Assembly (NCBI GenBank): GCA_003141895.1
Contig: PLNT01000012.1
Span: 72,914-136,913 of the forward strand
Direction of reading: 5' to 3'
From: Bacteroidales bacterium
Lineage (GTDB): Bacteria > Bacteroidota > Bacteroidia > Bacteroidales > VadinHA17
Length of the DNA: 64,000 bases
In this document: positions 7,869-16,366 of the stretch, piece by piece
Numbering within the stretch: the first letter of the stretch is position 1
How the letters are laid out: every line of letters starts with the position of its first letter
Translations under genes and position numbers: made by a program
The notes under the pieces: model-generated
What the model was told of the DNA's origin: nothing
Database searches by the model: none
What the model saw: the letters and a program-made list of their open reading frames with translations, nothing else

Positions 7869-8444
7869 CTATTGTTTATCAATATAATCCTGAATCGGCT
7901 TGTGAATACCACTTTGTGACGCTGCTTCCTGTTTCTCTCTCGCATGTCTTAATATGTAACCAGACTTCCTTCTGGACTTCTTGTCCTTTGACCCTGCGGG
8001 ACGTCCTAAAGTAATGCCGTCAACCTCTTTCTTTCGCCTGAGAGCGAGGCGGGTGCGGTCAGATATCAGAGACCTTTCAAATTCCGCAAAAATGGCGAGA
8101 ATCTGGAAGTGCAGTCGCCCAGTAGCACTTGAAAAGTCAAGACTATCGCTTACCGAGATAAATGCAATATTTTTGTCGGTCAACTCTTTTATTTCCAATA
8201 TTAATTCAGTGCTACTACGTGCCCACCTGTCGATTTTATACACGACACATCCAAAATATTCTCCATTACGCAACTTTTGTAACAAAGTTTGTTTCACGGG
8301 ACGGGTACGCCTTGACGATTCGACTTCTTCAAAGACATCGTATTCATAACTATGTTGATTGGCATACTCGATTAACCGCATCTTTTGATTTTCTACTGTC
8401 TGGTCTAAAGTTGATACCCGCAGGTACAAGGCTACTTTCTTCAT
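7869..8444 (-). CDS. Serine recombinase (resolvase/invertase family)
   Basis: 191 aa, normal length for the small resolvase/invertase class. The N-terminal catalytic domain has VALYLRVSTLDQ (nucleophile Ser11 in RVST), the YKIDRWARSS arginine motif, and AIFAEFERSLISDRTR leading to the E-helix. The C-terminal part (GRPAGSKDKK onward) is short and basic and lacks a clear Hin-type helix-turn-helix. It sits inside the element near the regulatory genes. It may resolve multimers or invert a segment, but no inverted-repeat-bounded switch was found in the window. Family is certain, role is not. Confidence 0.9.
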   Translation of the reverse strand: MKKVALYLRVSTLDQTVENQKMRLIEYANQHSYEYDVFEEVESSRRTRPVKQTLLQKLRNGEYFGCVVYKIDRWARSSTELILEIKELTDKNIAFISVSDSLDFSSATGRLHFQILAIFAEFERSLISDRTRLALRRKKEVDGITLGRPAGSKDKKSRRKSGYILRHAREKQEAASQSGIHKPIQDYIDKQ

Positions 8445-8473
8445 ATTTTTAATTTGATTAAATGGTTACATTT

Positions 8474-8683
8474 TCAGTTTGGACAATACGGGTGATACCT
8501 TTCATGCAGTTCGCCCAGCAGACTATCATCCTCATAGTTTTTCGGAATCTGATAATAATACGTTCTATGAGGTCTGCCATCTTCCATTTCAGTGATTAAT
8601 AAAAAAGTATTATTTGGAAGATTCAGTTTATGATGAAATATCGTTACCTCATTGCAATGTCGATTGTATCTTCTTGGTCTCAT
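8474..8683 (-). CDS. Small protein of unknown function
   Basis: 69 aa from the ATG at 8683 (MRPRRYNRHCNEVTIF). A longer frame uses a TTG and overlaps the probable promoter. No domain recognised; rich in His, Tyr and Arg, with RYHPYCPN at the end. On the minus strand TATATTTG lies 4 bp before the ATG, so the message may be nearly leaderless. Divergent from the XRE gene at 8784, suggesting shared control. Confidence 0.5.
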   Translation of the reverse strand: MRPRRYNRHCNEVTIFHHKLNLPNNTFLLITEMEDGRPHRTYYYQIPKNYEDDSLLGELHERYHPYCPN

Positions 8684-8702
8684 GGAACAAATATACAATT
8701 AA

Positions 8703-8766
8703 TATTGTACATAATAAACGTTGTAGTGAAAATGTTGTACAATCCGTTATGTTTTTTATACCTTTG
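8703..8766 (+). promoter_or_regulatory. Divergent promoter/operator between the small gene and the XRE gene
   Basis: For the rightward gene: TTG 8735-8737, a 21-bp spacer, TACCTTTG at 8759-8766, and ATG at 8784. The palindrome TTGTACAA (8735-8742) covers the -33 element, with a second TTGTAC at 8705-8710, which suggests an autoregulatory operator. The core GTACAA also occurs in the GGGGTACAAT repeats at both element ends. Confidence 0.55.
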
Positions 8767-8783
8767 AATTAAAATAATGCGTT

Positions 8784-9026
8784 ATGGCGAAGAAAGTAAG
8801 TTCAGGAACATCTGTAGACCAACAGATGAAAACAATCGGTGAGAAGGTCAGAGAATTGCGAAAAAAGACAAATGCCAATTACGAAGCATGGTCATACCTG
8901 AACGGCATCAACAAAGTAAGCCTGAACAGAGTTGAACGGGGCGAAAACGTCACCATGAGAATGCTTCTGGAAATTTTATCTAAACTGGGTGTGTCACCAC
9001 AGGATTTTTTCAACGGCATCCGATAA
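8784..9026 (+). CDS. XRE-family helix-turn-helix regulator
   Basis: 80 aa, essentially one HTH_3 domain (about 17-77). IGEKVRELRKKTN leads into LNGINKVSLNRVERGENVTM (recognition helix around KVSLNRVERG), then LLEILSKLGVSPQDFF. This is the size of Cro/CI-type element regulators. A strong promoter-like pair with a palindromic operator lies directly upstream. Probably controls the divergent small gene and perhaps the integration genes. Confidence 0.85.
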   Translation: MAKKVSSGTSVDQQMKTIGEKVRELRKKTNANYEAWSYLNGINKVSLNRVERGENVTMRMLLEILSKLGVSPQDFFNGIR

Positions 9027-9082
9027 TCCGTATCGAATTACCTTATTTCAGCCAATTTTTCAATAATTTAAGAGAGTGTGAA

Positions 9083-9106
9083 ACATATGCGGGTACTACA
9101 TATGCG
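9083..9106. repeat. Direct repeat ACATATGCG x2 (15-bp period)
   Basis: ACATATGCG at 9083-9091 and 9098-9106 in the gap between the two XRE genes. Possible operator; two copies are too few to call iterons. Confidence 0.35.
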
Positions 9107-9236
9107 CAATTTTCCCAATAATTCAGGAGTTTTACTGTTAAATATGCCAATCTGTGCCATTTCTTTGTAATTCTCAGAACATTTAAACCCGATTATAATG
9201 TAAAAATGGTACAGTTTATATGAGTTTTGGGGCACA

Positions 9237-9563
9237 GTGAACCACAAACTATTGGGTGTAACAAGTATTTATTTGAAAGACCCACGAAGAATGAAAAGTA
9301 ATCCGATACCCGACCAACACAGAAAACGATATGATGAAATTCGGTTGTTTGTTAAAAACTATCGAATTAACGATGGAATTACGCAGAGAGAATTCGGTGA
9401 AATGGCTGAGATACATACCAACACCATACAAAACTTGGAGGCTGGGAAGAATATAACTTTGTTTACCCTGTTGTCTTGCATTGATGCAATGGGCATGACT
9501 CTTTCTGAGTTTTTTGAAGGACTTGAGTCATGTACTATGCATTATCGTCAATCAACTTGCTAA
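9237..9563 (+). CDS. Second XRE-family helix-turn-helix regulator
   Basis: 108 aa from a GTG at 9237; an ATG at 9291 (MKSNPIPDQH) would give 90 aa and is an equally good start. HTH domain: IRLFVKNYRINDGITQREFGEMAEIHTNTIQNLEAGKNITLFTLLSCIDAMGMTLSEFF, read in short blocks across about 32-95. Distantly similar in layout to the XRE protein at 8784. Its last 29 bp overlap the 3' end of the convergent polymerase-like gene, an unusually tight tail-to-tail arrangement. Confidence 0.8.
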   Translation: MNHKLLGVTSIYLKDPRRMKSNPIPDQHRKRYDEIRLFVKNYRINDGITQREFGEMAEIHTNTIQNLEAGKNITLFTLLSCIDAMGMTLSEFFEGLESCTMHYRQSTC

Positions 9564-11409
9564 TTAACCTGTTTGTATCAACCTGAAATTGAGGCATTGG
9601 GTAGTTTGATTGCAGGTTGGCAATATCTTCTTCCAGTGCCAGTTTTACTTCCAAAGAAAGACCATCCAATTCCAACAACATCCAGAGGGTATCCTCATTT
9701 ACATGTTCAAAATAGTCTCTGTGCTTATGTTCGGGTAGTTCAATATCCTGCAATATTTCCTGTTCCCAAACTTCTTCATCATCTTCTTCATCTGTTGTAT
9801 AAAACAACTCATCAAAATCATCCAATGAATCTACGTAATCAGTGGTATAAACCAATTGGTTCATGATTTCGTCAGTATTAAATTCCTCATATTCCATCCT
9901 GTAGATAAAATCGAAGGATTTAAACACATCAGTAATAATCTTGTCGACTTCCTGCTTCTTGTTTATCGGAAAAACAAGGGAATCATGACGTGTGAAACAG
10001 TTTATGCCCGATTGTTTCGCCTTCTGCCAGATATGGTCGATAAAGAGGACTGCTTCAACCCGCTGCAACCCGATGGCAAACTGGTTGTACCCGAACTTGT
10101 CTTTAAAATCGTTAATAATGCTAATTATGGTCGGGTAAATCTGTCGGAACTGTCGCACGAGTTCATTCTCAGGCTTTGATTTTGAAAAAACAGTGCGGAA
10201 CGCAATGCTTTTACCATGCTGCCGCAAAGGAAGACCCAACTGAACTTTAAGGATACTATAGAAGTCATGGAGAAGTGTATCAACCAAGAATCCGTAAACA
10301 TCGTTAGTTATAAACTCGTTTTCCGAAGGACTGGTTGTGTTAAGACCTTCCTCTGGAAGTTCATCTTTATGTCTGTCAAAGATTGTTACAAGAGCCGATA
10401 CAAAGGTTTTTGCCTGCTTCTTCTTGAACAGGGCAACAAGTTCTTCCCCTGAGTGGTTCAGATAGTAGTTTATAAGGTTAGCAAACAGGGTGAATTGGCT
10501 ACATTTTAAGTCGGCTTGCAGGATGTATTGTCCATTGATACGGATAAACGGTAAAAGAGCCGATGGTAAGGACGACAACTTACTGTATACCCGCAGGGTA
10601 TTTTTGTTCCTGCTAAAATTAAAATTCTCTGGCAGGAAACTTTTAACCTGCCATTTGTAATGAACAGATAAATTATGATTAGCAATCTGAGTAAACTGTT
10701 CGGCATTGGCAATAACGAATTTGTCTTTGTAATATAATAACACTTGCCCCTGTTCTTTTGCAATTTTTTGTGCAGACTCAACACTCATATGACTAACGCT
10801 GAAACTATCACCATGATAAATCCGAACGAGTACTGGAAGTGTTTTTGGAACACCATTGAGATATTCATTGTTGATGTACCCGTTCACCACCTTTGATATG
10901 TTACTCGCAATCCATACCAGTGCCTGTCCCTTCTGCATCCTAATCAAATCAGGATTAATGCCAAGTTTGGTGATAGGAATATTCCCTGTTGCTTTTGCAT
11001 TAATTGCATCTGCTGTTTGGCTCTGCGTTTTAGCACCAGCATATTTTACCAAGATGAAATCATCTTTAAGAAATTCAGGATTGATGCGGTAACCCATGAC
11101 ACGAGATTCATCACCATAATCTGAAACAAATTGTACCCACTCACGTTGTATCACTTGTTCCTTGACCAGTCGGTCAATATACTTGGGATAATTTGACCCC
11201 ACTACCGTTCTCCAATACTCACGGGCAAGAGGCGAGTAGTCATAGCATAATGCTTCATCAGACATCTGATGAAAATACACCAAGCCAACAACTGTCAGAT
11301 AATTATTTTTAGTTCTGTATTCTCTGTCTGATTCAGTTATTTCCTTAATAACATCAGCAACCTTCCTTGGAAGATATTCAAAATTAAACCTTGATTTACT
11401 CATAGCCAT
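9535..11409 (-). CDS. Divergent family-A-like polymerase (PolA/T7-RNAP palm) with N-terminal winged-helix-like region; probable element replication protein
   Basis: 624 aa. About residues 30-115 look like a winged helix (YLTVVGLVYFHQMSDEAL, YPKYIDRLVKEQVIQREW). From about 270 the order of family-A motifs can be followed: RVYSKLSSLP (273-282), motif A-like QADLKCSQFTLFA (298-310, Asp300), a basic motif-B-like GKSIAFRTVFSK (399-410), FRQIYPTIIS, GLQRVEAVLFID (447-458, like the Q-helix), then motif C-like TRHDSLVFP (473-481, Asp476). Both metal-binding Asp positions are kept. D-x2-C-S in motif A and HDS in motif C recall T7-type RNA polymerase, while the rest resembles PolA. No 3'-5' exonuclease is seen. 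An acidic tail (525-560) follows. Family assignment is by motif, without a search. Confidence 0.6.
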   Translation of the reverse strand: MAMSKSRFNFEYLPRKVADVIKEITESDREYRTKNNYLTVVGLVYFHQMSDEALCYDYSPLAREYWRTVVGSNYPKYIDRLVKEQVIQREWVQFVSDYGDESRVMGYRINPEFLKDDFILVKYAGAKTQSQTADAINAKATGNIPITKLGINPDLIRMQKGQALVWIASNISKVVNGYINNEYLNGVPKTLPVLVRIYHGDSFSVSHMSVESAQKIAKEQGQVLLYYKDKFVIANAEQFTQIANHNLSVHYKWQVKSFLPENFNFSRNKNTLRVYSKLSSLPSALLPFIRINGQYILQADLKCSQFTLFANLINYYLNHSGEELVALFKKKQAKTFVSALVTIFDRHKDELPEEGLNTTSPSENEFITNDVYGFLVDTLLHDFYSILKVQLGLPLRQHGKSIAFRTVFSKSKPENELVRQFRQIYPTIISIINDFKDKFGYNQFAIGLQRVEAVLFIDHIWQKAKQSGINCFTRHDSLVFPINKKQEVDKIITDVFKSFDFIYRMEYEEFNTDEIMNQLVYTTDYVDSLDDFDELFYTTDEEDDEEVWEQEILQDIELPEHKHRDYFEHVNEDTLWMLLELDGLSLEVKLALEEDIANLQSNYPMPQFQVDTNRLISKLIDDNA

Positions 11410-11676
11410 TCAATCAATAATCAACAAACAAATTAAGATACCCACGTTTGTAGCCAATACTCATCAATTTTACGACCAAGACACGCCATAACAAATTGTT
11501 ATACAGTAATTTAAACTTAAATAATACTACCTCAGTATGATTTTAAAAATCTGAGACTTGGTCATACCGAAGGTAATTTTTGGTCTGCCATACATGATAT
11601 TTGACAATATTATATAATATATTGTATATATGCATGTTATAGATGTTATATAAAGTAACACTTCACTATGCTTTGT
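11410..11676. other. AT-rich intergenic region upstream of the polymerase-like gene (candidate origin/regulatory region)
   Basis: 267 bp between hsdR's 3' end and the polymerase-like gene's start. It holds an inverted repeat GACCAAG (11474-11480) / CTTGGTC (11557-11563), a shorter CTCAG/CTGAG pair (11531-11535, 11551-11555), and an A/T-only stretch around 11600-11640. Such a layout suits a promoter with operators or a replication origin for the downstream protein. No iterons are seen. Confidence 0.35.
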
Positions 11677-14529
11677 TTATCCCGTTATCCCATTAATGAA
11701 TGTCTCAACGAACCCAATAATCTTGCTCAGTATTCTGTCGCCTGTCTTTTTGCGTTGTAAAAGCGTTGGTTTTTCTTCATTGAGAAGTTCGAGTATTTCG
11801 TCACGCATTGGTTCTTGCTCGGAATACAGAAAGCGTTCTATCAATGCCTGGGTTCTTTCTGCTGAGAGTTTCTCATCAGTGACAAGTCGCAGGAAGGCAT
11901 TCTCCTGCTCCACCGTCCAGAATTTTTCGAACTCCTGTGGGATGTCATCGGTGTCGAGAATTATCGGCATGTTCTCCTTGATAAACTTCTCTATCAGTTC
12001 CTTTTTACTTCTCAGTTGTGTTTCGGTATTCAACAGGTTGAAAATTTCCTTTTCAATCTGTTCAGCGTCTTTCTTCAGATTTGCTTTAAGTTTAATCAGC
12101 AGGTGGATGATATACGTAACATTGATTTCATCCCTATGAATAAGTTCCAGTTCGAAGTCCACGTCATCCAGTATCGACACCTTCTCTTTGGAATGGTCGC
12201 TCTTTACTTTATCGTAGAGGTCAAGGTATTTGCTCTTATAATCTTCGAATTGTTGCTCGGTCATTGATAAATCTGACCATTTGAAGTCGGAAAATGATGT
12301 CAGGACGTTCTTCACCCGCATAAGGTCACGGAATGCTCTTATGAACTCAAGTTCATCGTCCTCTGTCTGAAGAGTATTCACGCTGTCGACCGTAGGGGTG
12401 ATTTTAAGCAAAACCACGAACCCTTCGTTGAATGCTTTAACGTACTCATCGTACGGCTTCATAATGATTTCTTCAATAGCCTCTTTGTTGCTGAATAATG
12501 TTATCGCTTCATCGGTGGCGTCCTTCAGATTTCGGAATACGACAATGTTGCCCTGCGATTTAAGTTCATTAAGTATGCGGTTCGTTCGGGAGTATGCCTG
12601 AATCAAACCGTGATAACGCAGGTTTTTATCAACGTATAGCGTGTTAAGGGATGGACTGTCGAATCCAGTCAGGTACATATTAACCACCAGCAGAATGTCA
12701 ATCTTTCGCTCACGTACCTTCTTGCTTATATCATTGTAATAGTTGTAGAAACTGTGGTTATCCTTTGAAGTAAAGGCTGTCCCAAACATCTGATTGTAAT
12801 GACATATGTATTCATCAAGTTTCTCACGTGTGTGAGAATTGGTTGAATATGGCACTTCAGGTTCGGCTGCAAAAAGTATCTCTTCTGGAATTAACCCATT
12901 TGCATCTGCATCATTTTCATTGGCTATAAAACTGAAAATGGTTGCAATCTTCAGATTGTGCTTCCCACTCATTTTCTTACGCTGAAACAGTTCGTAGTAC
13001 TTAATGAGCGATGGAATACTACTGACACAAAATAATGCCGTAAACTCCTTATTATGGGTCTTGGTGTTGTGGTAAGCAAGAACGTAATCAACTATTTTCT
13101 CCAGACGTGAATCCGATTCCATGAGTTCTTCGACATCGATATCCTCAACCTGAATGTCAATCTCTTTAGCACTGTCTTTATTTTTATACCTGCCGACATA
13201 TTCCACTGAAAATTTCAGGACATTCTCGTCACGTATCGCATCCGTAATAACATATTTGTGCAGACACTCTCCGAATAGTTCTTTGGTCGTTTTTATGCCC
13301 AGTTCGTTCTTCACGGCATTCTCAGCAAATATTGGCGTTCCTGTGAATCCAAACATCTGTATTTTTCGAAAGAAACTAATGATACGTTGATGCGTTTCCC
13401 CAAACTGGCTGCGGTGACATTCATCGAAAATGAAAACAATTCGTTCATCACGGAGTGCTTCCATACGCTCCTGAAAATGCTTCTTACTGATTGCGGTGTT
13501 GAGTTTCTGAATGGTGGTTACAATCAACTTTGTATCATCTGTGAATTGCCTGACCAGTTGGGTTGTGTTATCAGTGCCGTCAACGCTGCCTTTGCTGAAA
13601 CTATTAAATTCTTTGGTAGTCTGGTAATCTAAATCCTTACGGTCAACAACAAAAACCACCTTCTTAATTTTGGGCAGGTAGGTTAGAATCTGGCTTGCTT
13701 TGAAGGATGTAAGAGTCTTCCCCGAACCTGTAGTGTGCCACACATAACCATTTTTATGACTGTGCATAACCCTGTCGACAAGTGCCTCAACGGCATAATA
13801 CTGATATGGACGAAGCACCATCAAACACTTTGAAGTCTCGTTCAACACGATGTATTTGCATATTATCTTCGAAATCTGACATTTTTCCAAGAATCCTGAA
13901 GCAAATCCATTGAGTATATTGGTGAGACGCTGATTCTCTTTATCTGTCCAGTAGAAGGTTTGCTTAAATGACTGATAACGATTATTGGCATAATACTTCG
14001 TGTTAACACCATTTGAGATTACGAATATCTGTATGTACTGAAATAAGCCTGAATTTCCTACAAATGAATGACGTTGATAACGGTTTACCTGATTGAACGC
14101 TTCTTTGAGTTCCAACCCCCTGCGCTTCAGTTCTATTTGAACCAATGGCAGACCGTTTATCAGGAGAGTTACATCGTATCGGTTTTTATACATGCCTTCC
14201 ATTGCAATCTGGTTGGTAACCTGATATTCATTCTGACACCAGTGTTCAGTGTTTATGAATTCGAAATACAGGTTATCACCGTTATCCCGAACAATATGCT
14301 GTTTTTCCCGAAGTGTTTTTGCTTTCTCGAAGACAGAACCCTTGCTGAGTATATTCAGCACCCTTTCAAATTCTTTGCCTGAGAACACGATATTGTTGTG
14401 TTTCTCCAACTGAGATTTAAGATTGCTGACAAGTTCGTCTTCATTACTTATTTGCACTCCTGCATAACCCAGTTCATGCAGTTTTACAATAAGTTGTTCT
14501 TCCAGTATCTGTTCGGGTTGCTTTGCCAT
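11677..14529 (-). CDS. hsdR: Type I restriction endonuclease subunit R
   Basis: 950 aa. The N-terminal nuclease domain has the PD-(D/E)xK residues in NRYDVTLL (Asp119) and VQIELKRRG (Glu133, Lys135). The SF2 translocase has Walker A HTTGSGKT (265-272), motif II DECHRSQFGE (369-), FTGTPIF (motif III) and the helicase C domain with LVVNMYLTGFDSPSLNTLY. A helical C-terminal part contacts HsdM. Its ATG directly follows the stop of the HEPN gene (TAAATG), so the two are translationally coupled. All motifs are intact. With HsdM and HsdS it cleaves unmethylated foreign DNA after translocation. Confidence 0.97.
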   Translation of the reverse strand: MAKQPEQILEEQLIVKLHELGYAGVQISNEDELVSNLKSQLEKHNNIVFSGKEFERVLNILSKGSVFEKAKTLREKQHIVRDNGDNLYFEFINTEHWCQNEYQVTNQIAMEGMYKNRYDVTLLINGLPLVQIELKRRGLELKEAFNQVNRYQRHSFVGNSGLFQYIQIFVISNGVNTKYYANNRYQSFKQTFYWTDKENQRLTNILNGFASGFLEKCQISKIICKYIVLNETSKCLMVLRPYQYYAVEALVDRVMHSHKNGYVWHTTGSGKTLTSFKASQILTYLPKIKKVVFVVDRKDLDYQTTKEFNSFSKGSVDGTDNTTQLVRQFTDDTKLIVTTIQKLNTAISKKHFQERMEALRDERIVFIFDECHRSQFGETHQRIISFFRKIQMFGFTGTPIFAENAVKNELGIKTTKELFGECLHKYVITDAIRDENVLKFSVEYVGRYKNKDSAKEIDIQVEDIDVEELMESDSRLEKIVDYVLAYHNTKTHNKEFTALFCVSSIPSLIKYYELFQRKKMSGKHNLKIATIFSFIANENDADANGLIPEEILFAAEPEVPYSTNSHTREKLDEYICHYNQMFGTAFTSKDNHSFYNYYNDISKKVRERKIDILLVVNMYLTGFDSPSLNTLYVDKNLRYHGLIQAYSRTNRILNELKSQGNIVVFRNLKDATDEAITLFSNKEAIEEIIMKPYDEYVKAFNEGFVVLLKITPTVDSVNTLQTEDDELEFIRAFRDLMRVKNVLTSFSDFKWSDLSMTEQQFEDYKSKYLDLYDKVKSDHSKEKVSILDDVDFELELIHRDEINVTYIIHLLIKLKANLKKDAEQIEKEIFNLLNTETQLRSKKELIEKFIKENMPIILDTDDIPQEFEKFWTVEQENAFLRLVTDEKLSAERTQALIERFLYSEQEPMRDEILELLNEEKPTLLQRKKTGDRILSKIIGFVETFINGITG

Positions 14530-15126
14530 TTAACGATTGAATTTCTTTTTGAACTCATTTTTATAAAAGGATGCTGTTTTTTCGTCTCCTGTAAGCATGT
14601 CCATAAAGAGTCGGTTAAACATCTGGGACGATGTCATAATGTTATCTTCATTGATTTCAATATCAGATTCAAAATCTGGATTTGTCGGTATTTCAATATT
14701 TAAAATCCACCATTTTTCAATCTTTACTCTGAGTTGAATAAGTTGCGCAAACTTTTCTGGCAATTTTTCAGGAAGACCCTCAAAAAGCAGGGTCATCAAT
14801 TCATGTGACAGTTTGTTTCGGTATTGTCGGAGGTCATCAACTAACAAAATATCATTTTCATCAATGGCTTCCATTTCCAAAAGCCAAAGCAAAGATGCTT
14901 TAACGACACTTTTATCTTTTGATTTAACGTGAGTTTCATATTTTGGGTCAAATATGTCAATGCCATCTTTGAATCCATTATGGAAGAAGAATTTAACCTC
15001 TTCAACAATATAGTCCTTGAAGGATTCAAATGTCGCAATATAGAGTGAAGAAAGCATCAGATTACCTTTCAGGTTTTCTGGGTCAAGAAATTTAATCCAA
15101 TTGTCGATGTTGTCATTTTCTGCCAT
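14530..15126 (-). CDS. HEPN-like protein embedded in the type I RM operon (candidate RNase effector)
   Basis: 198 aa, mostly helical, no signal or membrane segment. It carries DDLRQYRNKLSHEL (97-110), i.e. the R-x4-H signature (Arg103, His108) of HEPN ribonucleases, placed after a helix as expected. The start is 3 bp after the hsdS stop; the stop abuts the hsdR ATG with no gap, so it is an integral member of hsdM-hsdS-orf-hsdR. By analogy, PrrC, a HEPN-type anticodon nuclease, is encoded inside a type I locus and held inactive by the RM complex. HEPN is called from the motif and helical context only; it could also be a non-catalytic accessory protein. Confidence 0.6.
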   Translation of the reverse strand: MAENDNIDNWIKFLDPENLKGNLMLSSLYIATFESFKDYIVEEVKFFFHNGFKDGIDIFDPKYETHVKSKDKSVVKASLLWLLEMEAIDENDILLVDDLRQYRNKLSHELMTLLFEGLPEKLPEKFAQLIQLRVKIEKWWILNIEIPTNPDFESDIEINEDNIMTSSQMFNRLFMDMLTGDEKTASFYKNEFKKKFNR

Positions 15127-15129
15127 ACC

Positions 15130-16362
15130 CTAACAAAACATTTGCTGCATGAGTCCTTGTTTCCATACCTGAGCCTTTTCTATCTGCTTATGGGTATGGT
15201 TGATTTTATCGTCAATGGCTGAGAGAAAATCAGCGATTTTGGTTTGTTCAGGAATTGTGGGGATACTTACTTCCATTTTCATGAATTCAATCTTGGACAT
15301 ATTATATCTCGTGCTTCCTTGCGCCAATTTTACTATTTCACGTCTAAACGATTCATTCCTAAACAAATAACGAGAAAAGTAGGGACTTAATATTTTATGC
15401 GAACTTCTATATCCAAAACAAAAACTATTCAAGTATAACTCGTCAACGCTTTCAAGCAGAACGGATGCCATACCGATTTCATTTGGAGTTTCAGAAGATA
15501 CCGTAAAAAACACATCACCGAACAAAACCTTTTTTTGTTTCTCATTACTGTTAATGTGAACGTAATCAAACCTTGAAATATCAATTATAGAATCATCAAA
15601 TATTTGTTTGTATTGTATGTATGGCTTCCCTTCTCCGAAATCTTCCTTGGACTTTCCAGACAAACCATTATAAGTTTCACCAATCTCACCCAGTTTTTTC
15701 TTAGTCCACTTCGGAAACTCTTTTCCAATGTCATCTTTGAACCTTATATCCTGAGAAAAGATTTTTTGCATTACTCCTTTCTTGTATTGCTCAAGGAGTT
15801 TTATTTTTTGTTTAAACTGGGATACCTTCTGGTCTATTGCGGTGAAAAAAGCCGAGACTTTTTCTTGTTCTTCAAGAATCGGAATAAAAAAATTCATAGT
15901 GCGAATGTCTGAAACTGTGAACCCCTTAATTGACGTTCCTTGACTATATCTTAAAAATCGATTGGATTTTAATTTGAAATAATACGCAAGGAAGCAGGGA
16001 CTATCAGATGATGGTATCAAATTCGTAAAATCTTGGCTTGTACATAATGGTTGTTTGGAAACTGCAAATTTACCTATGCCAACCCGTGACACCATAAGAA
16101 TACTATTTTCAGGTATAATTTTCGTAGCAGACTTTTCAACGGCTTCTTGAGTAATGAATCGTGATATTTCAATTTTTTGAATAGTGTCTTCCATTATATC
16201 AGAACTTGATATCCAAGGTATATTGCCTTTCCAGTATTTTAAGACAGCGGTATCAGGTGTTCCGCCACCACTGAAAATACCTAAATCGCCTAATCTCTTC
16301 CGTTCCCAGTCCTTTTTAAACTCAGGGAAACGCAACTGTGGGATGTGCTTATCCTTTTCCAT
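15130..16362 (-). CDS. hsdS: Type I restriction-modification specificity subunit S
   Basis: 410 aa with the two-fold HsdS plan. TRD1 (about 15-160) begins RLGDLGIFSGGGTPDT. The central conserved helices are EEQEKVSAFFTAIDQKVSQF (158-177) and LLEQYKKGVMQKIF. TRD2 (about 205-360) begins KKLGEIGETYNGLSGK. The distal helices PEQTKIADFLSAIDDKINHT end the protein. Two different TRDs imply a bipartite target. The gene follows hsdM by 4 bp. No partial or inverted hsdS copy lies nearby, so I see no sign of specificity switching despite the serine recombinase on the element. Confidence 0.95.
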   Translation of the reverse strand: MEKDKHIPQLRFPEFKKDWERKRLGDLGIFSGGGTPDTAVLKYWKGNIPWISSSDIMEDTIQKIEISRFITQEAVEKSATKIIPENSILMVSRVGIGKFAVSKQPLCTSQDFTNLIPSSDSPCFLAYYFKLKSNRFLRYSQGTSIKGFTVSDIRTMNFFIPILEEQEKVSAFFTAIDQKVSQFKQKIKLLEQYKKGVMQKIFSQDIRFKDDIGKEFPKWTKKKLGEIGETYNGLSGKSKEDFGEGKPYIQYKQIFDDSIIDISRFDYVHINSNEKQKKVLFGDVFFTVSSETPNEIGMASVLLESVDELYLNSFCFGYRSSHKILSPYFSRYLFRNESFRREIVKLAQGSTRYNMSKIEFMKMEVSIPTIPEQTKIADFLSAIDDKINHTHKQIEKAQVWKQGLMQQMFC

Positions 16363-16366
16363 ATTT

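Noticed and set aside
15130..16362. Phase-variable hsdS (specificity switching by the serine recombinase)
   Set aside because: Only one full hsdS is present, with no partial copy or inverted repeats nearby.
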